Positions 34,618-46,708 of a stretch of 64,000 nt of DNA are shown here, in pieces. The notes below the pieces were generated by a model. It ran no database searches and was not told where the DNA came from. It worked only from the letters and a program-made list of their open reading frames with translations. Source of the stretch: Membranipora membranacea. Taxonomy: Eukaryota; Bryozoa; Gymnolaemata; Cheilostomatida; Membraniporidae. Each line of letters begins with the position of its first letter. Position 1 is the stretch's first letter. The DNA is taken from assembly GCA_914767715.1 (NCBI GenBank), contig OU612071.1:27961681-28025680 (forward strand), in the 5' to 3' direction. The translations under genes were made by a program, and so were the position numbers.

Positions 34618-36561
34618 CAGGGGCGTATATTCTAAAAAATTTCACTCACTGACTTTTTAGAGTTGAGCATAATGATCGGGCGCAGTCCGATCCACACGCC
34701 GTAGAGGGTGTGGGAGGGGCGCTTTAGCGCCCTTCCACCATGGAAATTTTTGCATATCGGTAGAAAAATAGTGCAAGCAGAGAGGTATTTCAATAGCTCA
34801 CTGAGCTGTTGGGTACTTTCAGAAAACAACTCAGTAGCAGTAGAAGATTACGGTAAAAATGCTCCAGTTATAAAACACCCATTGGAAAAAAAACTGACCT
34901 TGATTGGATTCGAACCCACAACAATCTTATCAGCAGTGATTCAGGTCTCACTCCTCTCAATTACAACATGTCGTCTACTGTATGTGTTAATTTGATGTCT
35001 CTGTTTTCAAAACACTCCATCCATGTCTAAAACTTTCATTTTTTCAACAACCAAAGCTTTCCGGAAATACAAAAAAATGTGCTTTAAAAATGCTCTTCCC
35101 CACCCACCTGCTCAGACCCGGATCTATTTCTTACAATAATATTTTTCTATTTTTATAAAACAGATGCACAGGGTGTGCCAGGATATGAAGTTATTGACTA
35201 AGTTGCTGAGCGCCTGATCAATGTTGCTGGAACAGCTTTTACCGATACACAAGTTAGGATGATTTTGGTGTGTATCAACAGACTACACGAATCTGATATA
35301 CACAAATTCCACCAACTTAAGAAAACTGACTCTATTCTAGTGGGAGTGTGGTAGGGCAACAGCTGCCTCAAGTACTGTCGAGCAGACCAAGAGGTAAGAC
35401 ATATCTTTTGTTCGATGCAGGATCGTTGAGTGAAATAAAGTCACTTATGCCTATTTTGTAACCTTACACTTATCTTTGCTCATTAGGCAGATGCAGATTG
35501 TCCCATAAAAAAGAAGCAGGGAAAGATCATCTTAATTTGGTGCTAACACTGTTGATGACTTTTGTAATTCTGATTACAGGATGTTTACCTGGGGAGGTGT
35601 TCAGGCCCTGAACCCTAGCTGCTGCCGTCTAACCGAAGCTTTATTCACCAAGCTCATGTTACTCCACCCTGCACCATTACAAATAGCCAAGAGGAAATTC
35701 TCAAGCCGCTTTCAGTTGGTAAACAACAAGTACAGGCTTATACGTAGTTGCTACTTTAACAGTCAGTTGCTGTCTGACTTATTACTGTGCCTGCCGCCAA
35801 CCAATCTTGCTCTCATAAATACTTGGTAAAAACTAGCATGCTGTTTCAATAGGGATATTATGCACTAGATACTTGAGTCCTGTCACTGATGTTACAACCT
35901 ATAGAGGCGGACGTGTAAATAATCACTCAAATTTTCAAATCATAAATAATGAGCAAGAGTGATTTATCTAGTTTAATCAGCTTACCTCCCTTGGTATATC
36001 ATAACTTATAATGTTTATAAGAGATCCTTTACAATTATTTGCAGGCATGACCAGACAACTAGGAAACTTGAGTTACAGAGCCTGGGGCATGGTATTGAAA
36101 AGGCACCACGCCTCATCATAGTGACCGACCCTCAACCAACAGTAGCCGCAACCACTGACGCCTACTGAACCGAAAACCTATTACCGGTAACTTTACCATC
36201 TATAGCCGGGCTAGGAAAGCTCTCGCTACCACAAAGCAGATCCACAATCTATAAGCGTAAGAGAGCAGAGGCTGCTGGTAAGCCAACAGGTCAAAGAAAA
36301 CAGTTCATATGCTCGCGATGCCAGTTACCTAAGACAAAAGCAACTGGGCATCGCCAACATGCTATCGTAAAAGGCAAGACATTCTGCCCTAACGAAGATG
36401 GAAGCTATGATGTATGGGCTTCTATAGTCAAATCTAGGAAGCGTGATTAACTCGTTACGTTTGCTTCATTATCCCCCTGCTTGAGCCCGACGCTCTACAC
36501 ACTGAGCTATTCAGCCATTCACGGAGAATCTGTGGGCCGTGATTGCTAATATACGCCACTG
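34618..36561. mobile_element. hAT-like element, 1.9 kb, carrying a spliced gene fragment
   Basis: Ends CAGGGGCGTATATTCTA and TAATATACGCCACTG with an exact 8-bp duplication GTGAGGAT (34610-34617, 36562-36569). Its outer 300 bp on the left and about 80 bp on the right match the 407-bp MITE at 22834-23240. The tRNA-like module of the MITE is split here: B-box at 34906-34917, A-box half at 36490-36508. The extra about 1.5 kb between them holds an intron-containing gene fragment. No transposase domain was recognised. Confidence 0.85.
35164..36450 (+). pseudogene. Three-exon gene fragment inside the hAT-like element
   Basis: Exons about 35164-35393, 35580-35825 and 36045-36450, with introns GT-AG at 35394-35579 and 35826-36044. 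The second junction joins NT-W-H in frame across a split codon. Exon 1 starts with GVPGYEVID and ALxx-type helices. Exon 2 (after one frameshift) reads RLTEALFTKLMLLHP. Exon 3 has a helix, a TGA near 36165, then CSRCQLPKTKATGHRQH, a zinc-binding-like C-x2-C ... H tail. The pattern looks like an uncharacterised family with a C-terminal metal-binding knuckle. No function can be given. Retained introns show DNA-level capture, not retrocopying. Confidence 0.5.
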
Positions 36562-36783
36562 GTGAGGATGATTGATCACTATGAAGAACAGGGGATGGTG
36601 AGTTAGTAAGGTCAGAAGCATACCAAGATCGTTCAAAATATTTAGCATTATAACAGATTAGCAGATTACTCCAACTATGACCCATTATGCAGTTTTTAGT
36701 TATGATCATGTTTTTCTCAGATACGAGTTCGCATTTTATTTGATGCATGATATGTTTTAGAAAATCTGAGGCCAGATTTCTTT

Positions 36784-36797
36784 GGAAGAAGGGGAAG
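36784..36797 (+). other. Polypurine tract
   Basis: GGAAGAAGGGGAAG directly before the TG of the 3' LTR, the expected place for the plus-strand primer. Confirms plus orientation of the element. Confidence 0.65.
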
Positions 36798-37820
36798 TGC
36801 CGTCAGTACCGAAAATGGGCACTTGAGATATGTGCATATTTAGCCCGCCGCAGAAGTCAGAGGGTACAGATAGATATGAAATCAAATGCACCCAGTGAAT
36901 TCCATGGTATTTAGTAATCACAAGCATAAACAAAGCGCAGAGAGATGCAGAAGTGATCCATCAAGGATGTAACAAAGACAACCGGAGCATGCTAATCCGG
37001 TCAGAAAATAGGAATTCCAGGGACGCAGTAGTTTGGTTTTCCAATAAGCCATTGTACCAAGTACCAAGTAACCTCCGGGGTGACACAGAAGTAATCGATC
37101 ATGGAATAACAACAAAAGATTCGGCCCAAAAATAGAACAATTAGTTCCAGAGGGTAGATTGAGGAACAGCAGCAATATACCACGTGACGTGACCACAGAA
37201 CGGTTTCATATAACAAAGCCACAAGAGACACTAATCCACTAATCCGCTGACAGCTAATCAAACGACAACAAGCAGAGTCAGCACAAAAAACGGCACCTAT
37301 ATAAAGGCCAAAATTTTGAACAGTAAATCAGTACAGTTTAATTCTTTAAACAGCACAGTATACTTTTTAGTAAAATAGTAAAATATATTATATTTTGATT
37401 TAATAAATGCTAGCTTTAAATCGGAGATCTTTGTTAGAACGCTAAAACTAAAGTGGAGTCTAATATACTGTTAATACTGTCAATATATATATATATATTT
37501 TTTTTTATAAGTATCAAGACAATAAACCATAACTTTAGTGAACAAACTGTTGTAGTTGATTTCTATGCATATAGTAATTGGTGAATTGATTCGGGACAGT
37601 TCGTCAGGTACTCGGACGTTAGGTCAAAATCACTAAGAGTTTATAAGACATTTTTGCAATCGACTGAAGTAAGATTAATTGATACTATAACAACACTCTG
37701 AAACAGGATTCAAATTTAACTTTATGAAGTTTAATCATTGTGACCCACCGTTAAACGCAGGTAATTCGCGTACTGTGCTCATATCAAGTCGGAAATTATA
37801 TTGAGTTTGAATCATAGATA
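36798..37820 (+). repeat. 3' LTR of the env-bearing retrotransposon
   Basis: Starts TGCCGTCAGTACC. Shares TATA box (37298), AATAAA, and most of its length with 26688-27775, but has a (TA)n/T run insertion near 37485-37510 and only one full 61-bp unit. The end is uncertain. Confidence 0.75.
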
Positions 37821-38825
37821 AATATCATTGTGAACTACTGTTAACAGCAGGACAGTAGTAAGTACTATATCACGGAACAGCGGTTTCCGATATCACAGCT
37901 GAGAATGCTGGAGCTGGAAACCTGCGCTCGTGTAGTCGAACATACAGATAAACAGGGTAAACTCTCTAGTCTCTCTCACTGTCCAGTCCTCCATACATAA
38001 TCCCAACAGGGAAACATCGAATCCCCCTTCAATGTCAAGGTGAAATTCAGGGAATGGCGACTTAACTGTTCATTCGACAGCAACATTATGAGAAGCTACA
38101 GATATGCACTGCTGGCTAATAGGAAAGCTAAACAAGAGCTTTTATGAATGGATTACAACGGGAAGCGGGAAGCGTTAGATTATTTTGTACTATCTTGCAG
38201 CTTGGTTTGAGTAAATAATCATTATCATATCTGTCTGCTTAATAAAGCTAATTGAATTTGTCACTCTAATGTCACATTGAACCCATTGCAAATATTTGAT
38301 ATTTAAGATTCAGGAATCAAGTGTATGCAGTCTTGACTGGAGCGGTAGTCCGTTTTAAAAGAAGAAACAATAATCTTTGACACCCCTTTCTTGAACTGTC
38401 TTCAGCCTCAAAGAGTTTCTTCATTTCAGCACTTTGGATTAATAGAGTTAAATTTAAAACCAGCTGTATTGTATTATATTATAGCCCTGATCAAGTCAAT
38501 GTTGTGTAGTATGATAAGGACAGGTATAACATTATTTATCCAATTTGTGAAAATATCACAAATACGGAGCTGTACAAATGATATAATATGTTGACATTTT
38601 TTGCAGTATCCGATAAGAAATCGCAAAACATTATAAACATTTGGAAAAAATAACGTTTGAAAAAAAACAAAAACAATAACTGCTCCGTCTAGTTTTTTTA
38701 AGAATTCTCACTTTTTTGATGCTGAATCCTTAGTGTGAAGTAGGATGGAAAATACTGCTAACAATTTTATAAATATTGATACCCATATTCTTAACCAGTG
38801 CTAATCTTTTTGCAGGAAATCTTAC
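37821..38825. other. No gene recognised
   Basis: A frame near 38030-38145 (VKVKFREWRLN) is open but short and unassigned. Confidence 0.3.
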
Positions 38826-38960
38826 AGGATGCCAAAAATTAAGACTGAAAGATTTTTATGTAGTAGTATACCTACGAGTATCAAAGTTTTAAATGATATG
38901 CCATTACAATCACAGAGCCTTTTTAAACAATTGTATGGATGGATTTGGCGGATTTACAAA
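38826..38960 (+). pseudogene. LINE 3'-end fragment
   Basis: Reads KTERFLCSSIPTSIKVLNDMP, the typical last block of CR1/L2-like reverse transcriptase ORFs. Nothing of the upstream enzyme remains. Confidence 0.5.
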
Positions 38961-38991
38961 TAAACTGCTATCTTATCTTAATATGACTTAA

Positions 38992-40315
38992 GGTAATGTC
39001 AAAGACTGATCCGAATATCAACATATCATATACTGTTGGAAAGCTGCCCAGCTACTGAAAATAAATACCCAAACAAAACTTGATTCAATGACGTTGTGTC
39101 ATTTTAGGGAGGAAATGAGGCAGAAAACGCTGTTTTTGTCAAAGCAGATGGGGGAGTCAAATTAAATGCAAGAAATTTCAAACCAGGTGGAATGCATACT
39201 TAGAGATCGCGTTCATCGTTAAATTTGAATTTCTTTGATATATGACTGACTTTTTACGTCACGCCATACAATTCATTTTTTTGTGAAGCTGTGAAAATAT
39301 GTGAAATTTCAATCATTAATTCAGAACAGATCATAGGCTCGAAACAAAATTAATTATGATTTTCCCTTAGAGTACACTTCAAATGCCATACATATTAACT
39401 TTCAACAAATTAGCTTGCATATTGCGAAAACAGTAGACTCTCGAATGCAGCTAATATTTTTTGCAACTTTTGCATAACATCAAATGTGCTGTCCAAATGA
39501 CCATTATTGTGGCCAAACAAAGTTGTTTTGAAAGTTTTCACATACGAAGCCGCTTTCATTAGCCATTGTGCACACAGGAAATGGCAAAAGATTTTTTCCC
39601 TGCATCTTCGTTTTTCTTGAATTTAACGCAAAAGGATGCCAAAAAACAGCTATTTTTTGGGACTTTTGAGGTATTTTTGGCCATTCTTTTGCAGTGAAAA
39701 AATCTGTTGGCATTTCCTGCGTGCACCATGGGTAATAAAAGCGGCTTCGTATGTGAGAACTTTCAAAAAAACTTTGTTTGGCCACAATAATGGTCATTTG
39801 GACAGCACATTTGACTTTATGCAAAAGTTGCGAAAAATATCAGGTGTATTCGAGAGTCCACTGTTTTCGCAATATGCAAGCTAATTTGTTGAAAGTCAAT
39901 ATGTATGACATTTGAAGTGTACTCTAAGGGAAAATCATAATTAATTTTGTTTCGAGCCTATGATCTGTTCTGAATTAATGATTGAAATTTCTCATATTTT
40001 TATGGCTTCACAAAAAAAAATGCGTTGTATGGCGTGACGTAAAAAGTCAGTGTAGACTAGTCATATATCAAAGAAAATCAAATTTTACTATGAACTCAAT
40101 CTCTAAGTACACATTCCACCTGTTTTGAAATTTCTTGCAATTAATTTGACTCCTCCATCTGCTTTGACAAAAACAGCGGTTTCTGCCTCATTTCCGCCCT
40201 TTAATGACACAACGTCATCGAATCAAGTTTTTGTTCAGGTATTCATTTTCAGTAGCTCGGCAGCTTTCCAACGGTACATTATATATTGATATTCGGATCG
40301 GTCTTTGACATTACC
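38992..40315. mobile_element. Foldback element, 1.3 kb, TTAA-flanked
   Basis: The two halves are inverted copies over about 640 bp each, from GGTAATGTCAAAGACTGATC to its inverse GATCGGTCTTTGACATTACC, with a short centre near 39650. TTAA lies on both sides (38988-38991, 40316-40319), the target of piggyBac-type elements. No protein coded. Arms look about 90 percent identical. Confidence 0.75.
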
Positions 40316-40319
40316 TTAA

Positions 40320-41456
40320 TAACTTAAACAAAAACTCAGTGCACTATCTAAAGGTCAATAATGGCGAAGAAATAGAAATTTTCTGAGCTCTAACATGAGC
40401 TTCTATTTGGAGTTATCCTCTCTCCAGTTTGGCAAAGAGTTGTCTGGACCGCCTCCCTTGGCGCCCCTCAAAACCCAGCGAGCGGCCATTTAAGACCGAC
40501 AAGCCATCTAACGATAACTTCTCCTTTTCATCAAGAATAGTTGGCAGCCCTGAGGATATGTTAAGAGTGTTTATGGTTTTTAAGAGTGTTAAATTTGACA
40601 AACTTACAAAAAATTATTACAGGATAACAAACTCCCTGCTCTAGAGAGAAGCAATTCAAGCCATCACATCACATATCATCTGCCAGTAATATACGAACAC
40701 CTGACTGAAAAGGAAAAAGCCGCCCTCATCCACATCACCAAAATGGCGACCAAACTATCCAACGCGCTCCGTATGGTTGTACAGTCGAGTTCTCAAGCTA
40801 GATATTCTCCCCTCTGGGGCGGTACAAGTCCCTCAGACACAGAACTCACCGCTGCAAACATTGTTGCCGAACGATAACAAAGCCCTCAACAGTGCAATAT
40901 TCTAATTATTGAATTGTTATACTCTTATTCTGATTTTACATCATTAATCTCATTTTTCGTTATGTAGTTTTATACACTCTATAAGTTTGCGCTCAATTTT
41001 TTACACAGCCTGGCTGAAACATTTTAATATCCATGCAAAAGAATCAATAACTCCTGCATACATACAATACATCATACCAGAGGGGGTGATGATACAACAA
41101 GAGACAAAAATATATGGAGTTGTCTACACTCTGAACTATTATATGATAACCCTTTGACCAATCAGATCAATCAGAAGATACCTGACCTTTAACCTGGCAC
41201 ATGGATCCGTTACAGAAGTGAGTGGTGTTTTTGCCTTTCAGTCCAATGTCAAGCTGAGTGACTAGATGGTGCGGGTGACTGTGGCCGGAAGAAAGGAATT
41301 GGCAGTATTGGTTCCACTTGTCGACGATGTTGATCTCTAGTACATGTGAGTATTATTGACGCTATAAAGTTATACAGCATAAGTGTAATATTTTTGTATT
41401 CAACCCTCAGAACAGGAATCACAAAGGGGGTTTCATGGAATTGCACTCATGTTAAT
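40320..41456. other. No assigned gene
   Basis: A 71-codon open stretch (40429-40641) and a later one in another frame (about 40643-40878, with EKEKAALIHITKMATKLSNAL and WGGTSPSDTEL) look coding-like and may be parts of one decayed protein. No family was recognised. Confidence 0.25.
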
Positions 41457-41705
41457 CAGGGGGGTCTTTCAATTAGAAAGAGTGATCCTTTACTAGAGCA
41501 AGTTATCACTATCACATCGCTCAAAATTATCACTCACTTGGTGTTTCAATTAGAGAAAATCTCTCCCAAATCGCTCACTCAGATTGTATATAGTTCCATC
41601 AAGTGACTGAGCGATCTGAAAGCGAGACCCCTAGCAGGTATCGCTCACTCAGTGAGTGAGCGATAATATTGCGATTTTGGCTGTTTCTAATTGAAAGACC
41701 CCCCA
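41457..41705. mobile_element. Small MITE, about 247 bp
   Basis: Terminal inverted repeats GGGGGGTCTTTCAATTAGAA and TTCTAATTGAAAGACCCCCC. The interior is built from TCGCTCACTC and its inverse, including the palindrome TCGCTCACTCAGTGAGTGAG. No clear target duplication. Confidence 0.6.
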
Positions 41706-41876
41706 GGGGGACAACTTTTTCCATAATCCCCTTTCAGAACATTTTCTTTGTATTCTATCATATCTATATCGTAAAGACATTGTGGCAGGGATGCTCTAGG
41801 GACATCCCTTACAGCACTGCAGGCAAATACAGCCGTGTTGTGGGTTCTGTAAGGACCACATGTGGTGTCCTGCCAT

Positions 41877-41952
41877 CAATGAACTAAACCTAAAGGTTTA
41901 GTTCATTCAATGAACTAAACAATGAACTAAGGTTTAGTTCATTGGTTCATTG
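41877..41952. repeat. Cluster of small palindromes
   Basis: GAACTAAACCTAAAGGTTTAGTTC and repeated TTCATT/AATGAAC units, able to form stacked hairpins. In 41877-41900 the match is perfect. Confidence 0.5.
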
Positions 41953-44900
41953 CTGCCATAGTCCTGTAACGTCATTGTATTAGTGTCGGTTGGACTAAGT
42001 ATCTTAATATTTATCAGCCAAGGGAGTGGCTATGCTGTCTGTGCAGCAGCAATTTAACAATGTAGATGCTACAAGTGACAATATCTTATCAAGTGTTATA
42101 GGACCAATCCAATGTTCTTCAAGATTTGACTATATTTATATTGTATAAAATATTCATTATTATATATACTAATATACCATATTAACCATTGAGTCTGTTA
42201 TTTGGCCATGATACAGCAGGTTAACATCACATTGTTGTATTTGCTTGGGATTTGGGTGTTTTTGTCATAATCTCTTTGGATGCTGGTTTTATTTGGCCAC
42301 AATTGACAGGAGAGGAGCCTCAAAGCACCATGCTGTGGTGCAGTATCGCCATAAAGTGAAACCTCCCACTTTTCAAATTAGATTACTTGGCAAGTCTGAT
42401 ATTCCGTCTAATATAGTACTTGGGATTAGCATTACACATGGTTTCTGTACTTAATACTGATTAATGGAACAGTTTAAATATTATTAACAGAGCATATAGT
42501 TAATCTGCCCTGATAGCAGTCTAACTTGGAATATTCCCTATAAACTTGACTGTCTCTTGTAATAGGTAAACCATTTTTGTTAATAAGCATATAAAATATA
42601 ATAGAATATAATAGAATAATAGAGTATAAGCATGAGAGTGATGGGGCGAACATTGTTACACTGAAACAATGACGAGTTGGCAGCCTCCCTGGTTGCGCAA
42701 CAGCGTAAACACACCAATTATGTCAAACCACCGAAACTGACAAAATGCACTGAGGGATCGATGAGATTGATTGAGATGCTCATCAACACACAGGGGTGGC
42801 TTCATGCTGCTGGGGCCGGCCATGAGGAGGTTGTACTAGAGAAGGCCTCGAAACAGCGCTTGACTCATGGTTTCTAGCTGAAGACCTGTGTGTTGTGCAG
42901 TGGTACGGCACCACTGTATGTTGTATCAGAATCAAATTGTATAGCTTGTTTGGAATAGATGAATGATGGCCTAAAATCATTGTCATGTTACATAACCCTT
43001 GTATTTCGACTATGCTGTGACAGGAAGTGTAGGAATGAATAGCTGTATTCAAGCAGCATGAGAATAAACTGGCGGTTGTCTATTTCTTTCTCAGAATTAC
43101 AGTCATAGGAGCACACAGGGAGGAACCTGACAGGAGAGCCAGGTACAGGTGGATTTTCTCATCCAACAGCTACCGGTGCTGCTTGTTTAACAGATGTAAT
43201 ACAAAGAGTCATGTCACTGCAGGGCGGCAGGTAGGCAGATCAAATGTTATTATTCTCTTACTTAGTAGGCTATACGATTGTTTTCCGATAAACAACACTT
43301 CTCAAGGCCCACTTATTTTATTGAGGGATTAATGCCAAGCGCTGCGGTTGAATGTATTAGCCAGCTATCCGATACCTGCACTTATGTAGGGAAGTAACCA
43401 CAACAATATCTTGTTTTTTAATTAAACTTGGATCATAATAGCAAAGATTATAAATACTAAGATATGACACTCCTATCAAACTGCGGTCTTCAGTTGAATA
43501 GGCAAGCGGCGCATGAAAACGAGTGTTACGCTTCAATTATGAGCTTTACGATTAGTGGCTTTCAATAGAATTTCAATAGGAAATTCAAAATTTACACAGG
43601 TAGCCTGTTTGTTTTTCATGAAAATTATGTATTTCCAAATTTCACTGAAACTTCAAATAAAAATATTTTAGATCTAGACATTTCAGGCATCTCAATGATG
43701 TAAAAATAAAAATCATGTGATGATTACAAACAAGTGATTTTGAGTTTTGAGGATTTTTTTTAGCAATCTTTACAAACTTTAAGATGTTTTGACACACAAG
43801 ACTTACTCAGATAAACAGTTCTCTTTACATCAAAAACTAGTATTTGCATGTCTTAAAGTAGATCCATGTAAATAAATGTGTTATCTAGTTATTTCAGTCT
43901 TCAGGGCGATAAAAAATCCAAATGAATTTGTCGGCCTCCTAGAGGGTAGTATTGAAATGTGTTAGCAGTGGGTGACTTGGAGAAGCTTTCTGTTTTGTGG
44001 CTTCAGATCTTGTCCATTTGTGCACCACAGTTACTCAGCACATCTAAACATGGACTATCAATATTACTGAATAAGTGCAGTCTATGTCAATGCACAGATC
44101 AGTTTCTTTGAAAATGAATTCAAATTTTTGAGTATTGAGTTAGTATGGATCTTACTCGAGAGGATATCGTAGGATCTTGTTGCAAGATTTGGTAAAAAAC
44201 TATAAAGTACACTGTAGGATCAACTAAGTGACATTGGCCTTATCATAGCGTTTGAGGGGAAACATGACTAACGATAGTTTGACTACCAAGGGAAGGTGAT
44301 ATAAATGCAACTGTGGTGATCTTACCACTTACTATTTTGCCAGCGACTAAACGCCTGGTAGGTTAACTATATGATAGCTGAGATTATGGGTGGAGTTTCA
44401 CTGATGTAGTTGAGTACTAGAGTATGGACCTGAGTTTTCATGTTATAACGCTAAGCTCAATCTAAAATAAAGGCCCCATCATTCATGCAGATGGTTGGGT
44501 AATTTTTGCTTAGCATATGTATAGAAGAGACATGTCCATATGGTGCTATGAACTGGACACTTTTTGGGCCGTCTCTATAGCCACATTTACCTCTTAAATT
44601 GGAGCGAATGTTCTCAAGTAAATATCTTGATTGAGGTGATTGGTAAAATGGATTATTTTCATGGTTCACAAAAAGATTATGTTGGAGGGGGAGGGAGAAA
44701 AGAAGGCTGTTTTTGGGCTGTTTTTATCTAGTTTTCAGCTTGTGAATGACAAATTTCATAAATCTGACACCTTCCTTTGGTCAGCTTAGAATGACTGTTG
44801 GTCATAGGAAACTCTGTTTGATGTAAGGGCTATCTAGTAATGTGTGTACCTTGTCTTACTCATCTCACAAAGGAATGTTAGCCACTAAATCAAATATATC

Positions 44901-46706
44901 TGCAAAATCCATTGACTGACTACATGAATAAATGCCTAGACTGTGGCCCATATGTTCTGGTAACACATGTAAAAAAAATCAAGAGAATTGCATGAACCAT
45001 TCTCAGGCAAATCTGAAATAAGTAAGGCTATATCTGCAGAAAGAAATCATTTCTACATCATAATCTTATATAAACAGACCAAGCTAGCGCAGCATCCTAA
45101 AATGACAAACACTCGTTTTCACGCTTGAATTGCTGTGGACAGGGACCAGCGGGAGTGTCATGTCATAGTCATTGATAATAGGTAGTAAGATGCTCAGCAT
45201 GAGATCACTGAGATGAGAATAACTGGTGGGCTCTCACTTAGTAATAACCACATCTGTCATACAGCTGTGGTTACTAATGGTTACTAACATCATCCCGATA
45301 AGTAAAGCAGTGTCTGTCTGAGCACTTATACCATTATACTTACACCACTGATACCCGTTGTTTCCCAGCCTGCACAACTGTATCTAAATTATGTTGGAAA
45401 GATGTTTACCTTAGACACTGAACTCCGTCTGCCTAATGTGGCAATCTGTCACTCTAGTATAATATACAAATTGCCGCGCTGGCTGGGTTGCTATCATAAC
45501 TGTGAATAAAAAAAGACCTCGGCTTATTTGTACTTAGATCTATGAATTTGCTAATTGTATTAATAATGGAAGCAGTTGAATCTTAATACTCAACAAGTCT
45601 CATTATCCACTTCTCTGTCTCTAGATGGTGGGCTTGTTGTGTACTGATCTGTCATACATGTGATTTGCTGTCAGTCCACATCAGTTTTGAGGACTGACCA
45701 TTTTGATATTTTGTAGATCTCAGCAGGCTAGCCTGAAGGTACAGGGCAGATTTAGGTCTGATATCTTCAGCTGATAACTTATGGGATGTGACAGACCACC
45801 GCAGGTTATATTGTAGTATTTACTTCCAGTGTATCTAGATTTGATGACATCTACAGTGAGCTGTGAGTTTGATATCATTTCTTATAATGTAATAAGATGA
45901 GCTATTTTAATCAATTTCCCTCACATTGTCACTGGCAATGCAAGGCCACTGCATGATAGGTTGTCAGTTTGTATTCATTTTGTCGACTGGGATAATTTTG
46001 TCGAATTTACTGCGGCTTCTCAGCGTTGGATGTATGACAAATCAAAATATTCTAGGAGAGAATCAAGTCCGTGTTTCCTTACAAAAGTCTGAAGCATGCG
46101 TTCCCATGCTGCAGATCCGTAATCAACAGGCTGTGTTTGTCCTTAATTTCTAATGCGTACCAAACTATTTGTGTCCCTTTGTTGGATGCTAGCTAGATGA
46201 GGTTTGATGCGGTTTGCCTGCATTCCATTTGCTCGCCCTTCACCTGCGGTTAATCGGTGCATGGCGAGCATCTTTGAGTTTAGGCAAACTGTACAAAATT
46301 TGGTCTAGAAGCTAGCGGGTTCTATTGTACCATCTCAGTTCGTGGAAACTTTGTTGATTTCTGGGAATTCTAAGCTGATGTAACAGGGCACTTCTACACA
46401 TAGCAAACCAACTTATCACATGACGTGGCAATTTTAATGACTACTTGTGTTATTTACAGACATGACTGGTGCAGCAGTAAACTAATAATGATGATAAATG
46501 ATGATGATTGATGATTATTACAAGACCAGTAGAAGATGATCTGAGGATTATCTGGATGTATTTAGGTAAGTGTATAATCCTATCACTAGAGCGTAGCCAC
46601 AAATCTGAGCTCAGAAGACATGAACTGCTCTGACCTGATTTTCAAATAAAGTTATTTTAGTTAAACTCCTCCTTACATATAGATACCGTACGGATTCAAA
46701 GGAGAT
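41953..46706. other. No gene recognised
   Basis: 4.7 kb of unique-looking sequence. A 66-codon open stretch at 42677-42877 starts without ATG and has no motif. No repeats longer than a few bases stand out. Confidence 0.35.
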
Positions 46707-46708
46707 AT

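Noticed and set aside
34632-34995. ORFs at the left end of the 1.9 kb hAT element
   Set aside because: They lie in the terminal repeat shared with the MITE and show no transposase motif.
40429-40878. Possible two-part protein after the 1.3 kb foldback
   Set aside because: It looks coding-like in composition, but no family, start or splice pair could be supported.
42677-42877. 66-codon ORF with LIEMLINTQGWLHAAGAGHEE
   Set aside because: No ATG, no recognisable domain, no splice sites that help.
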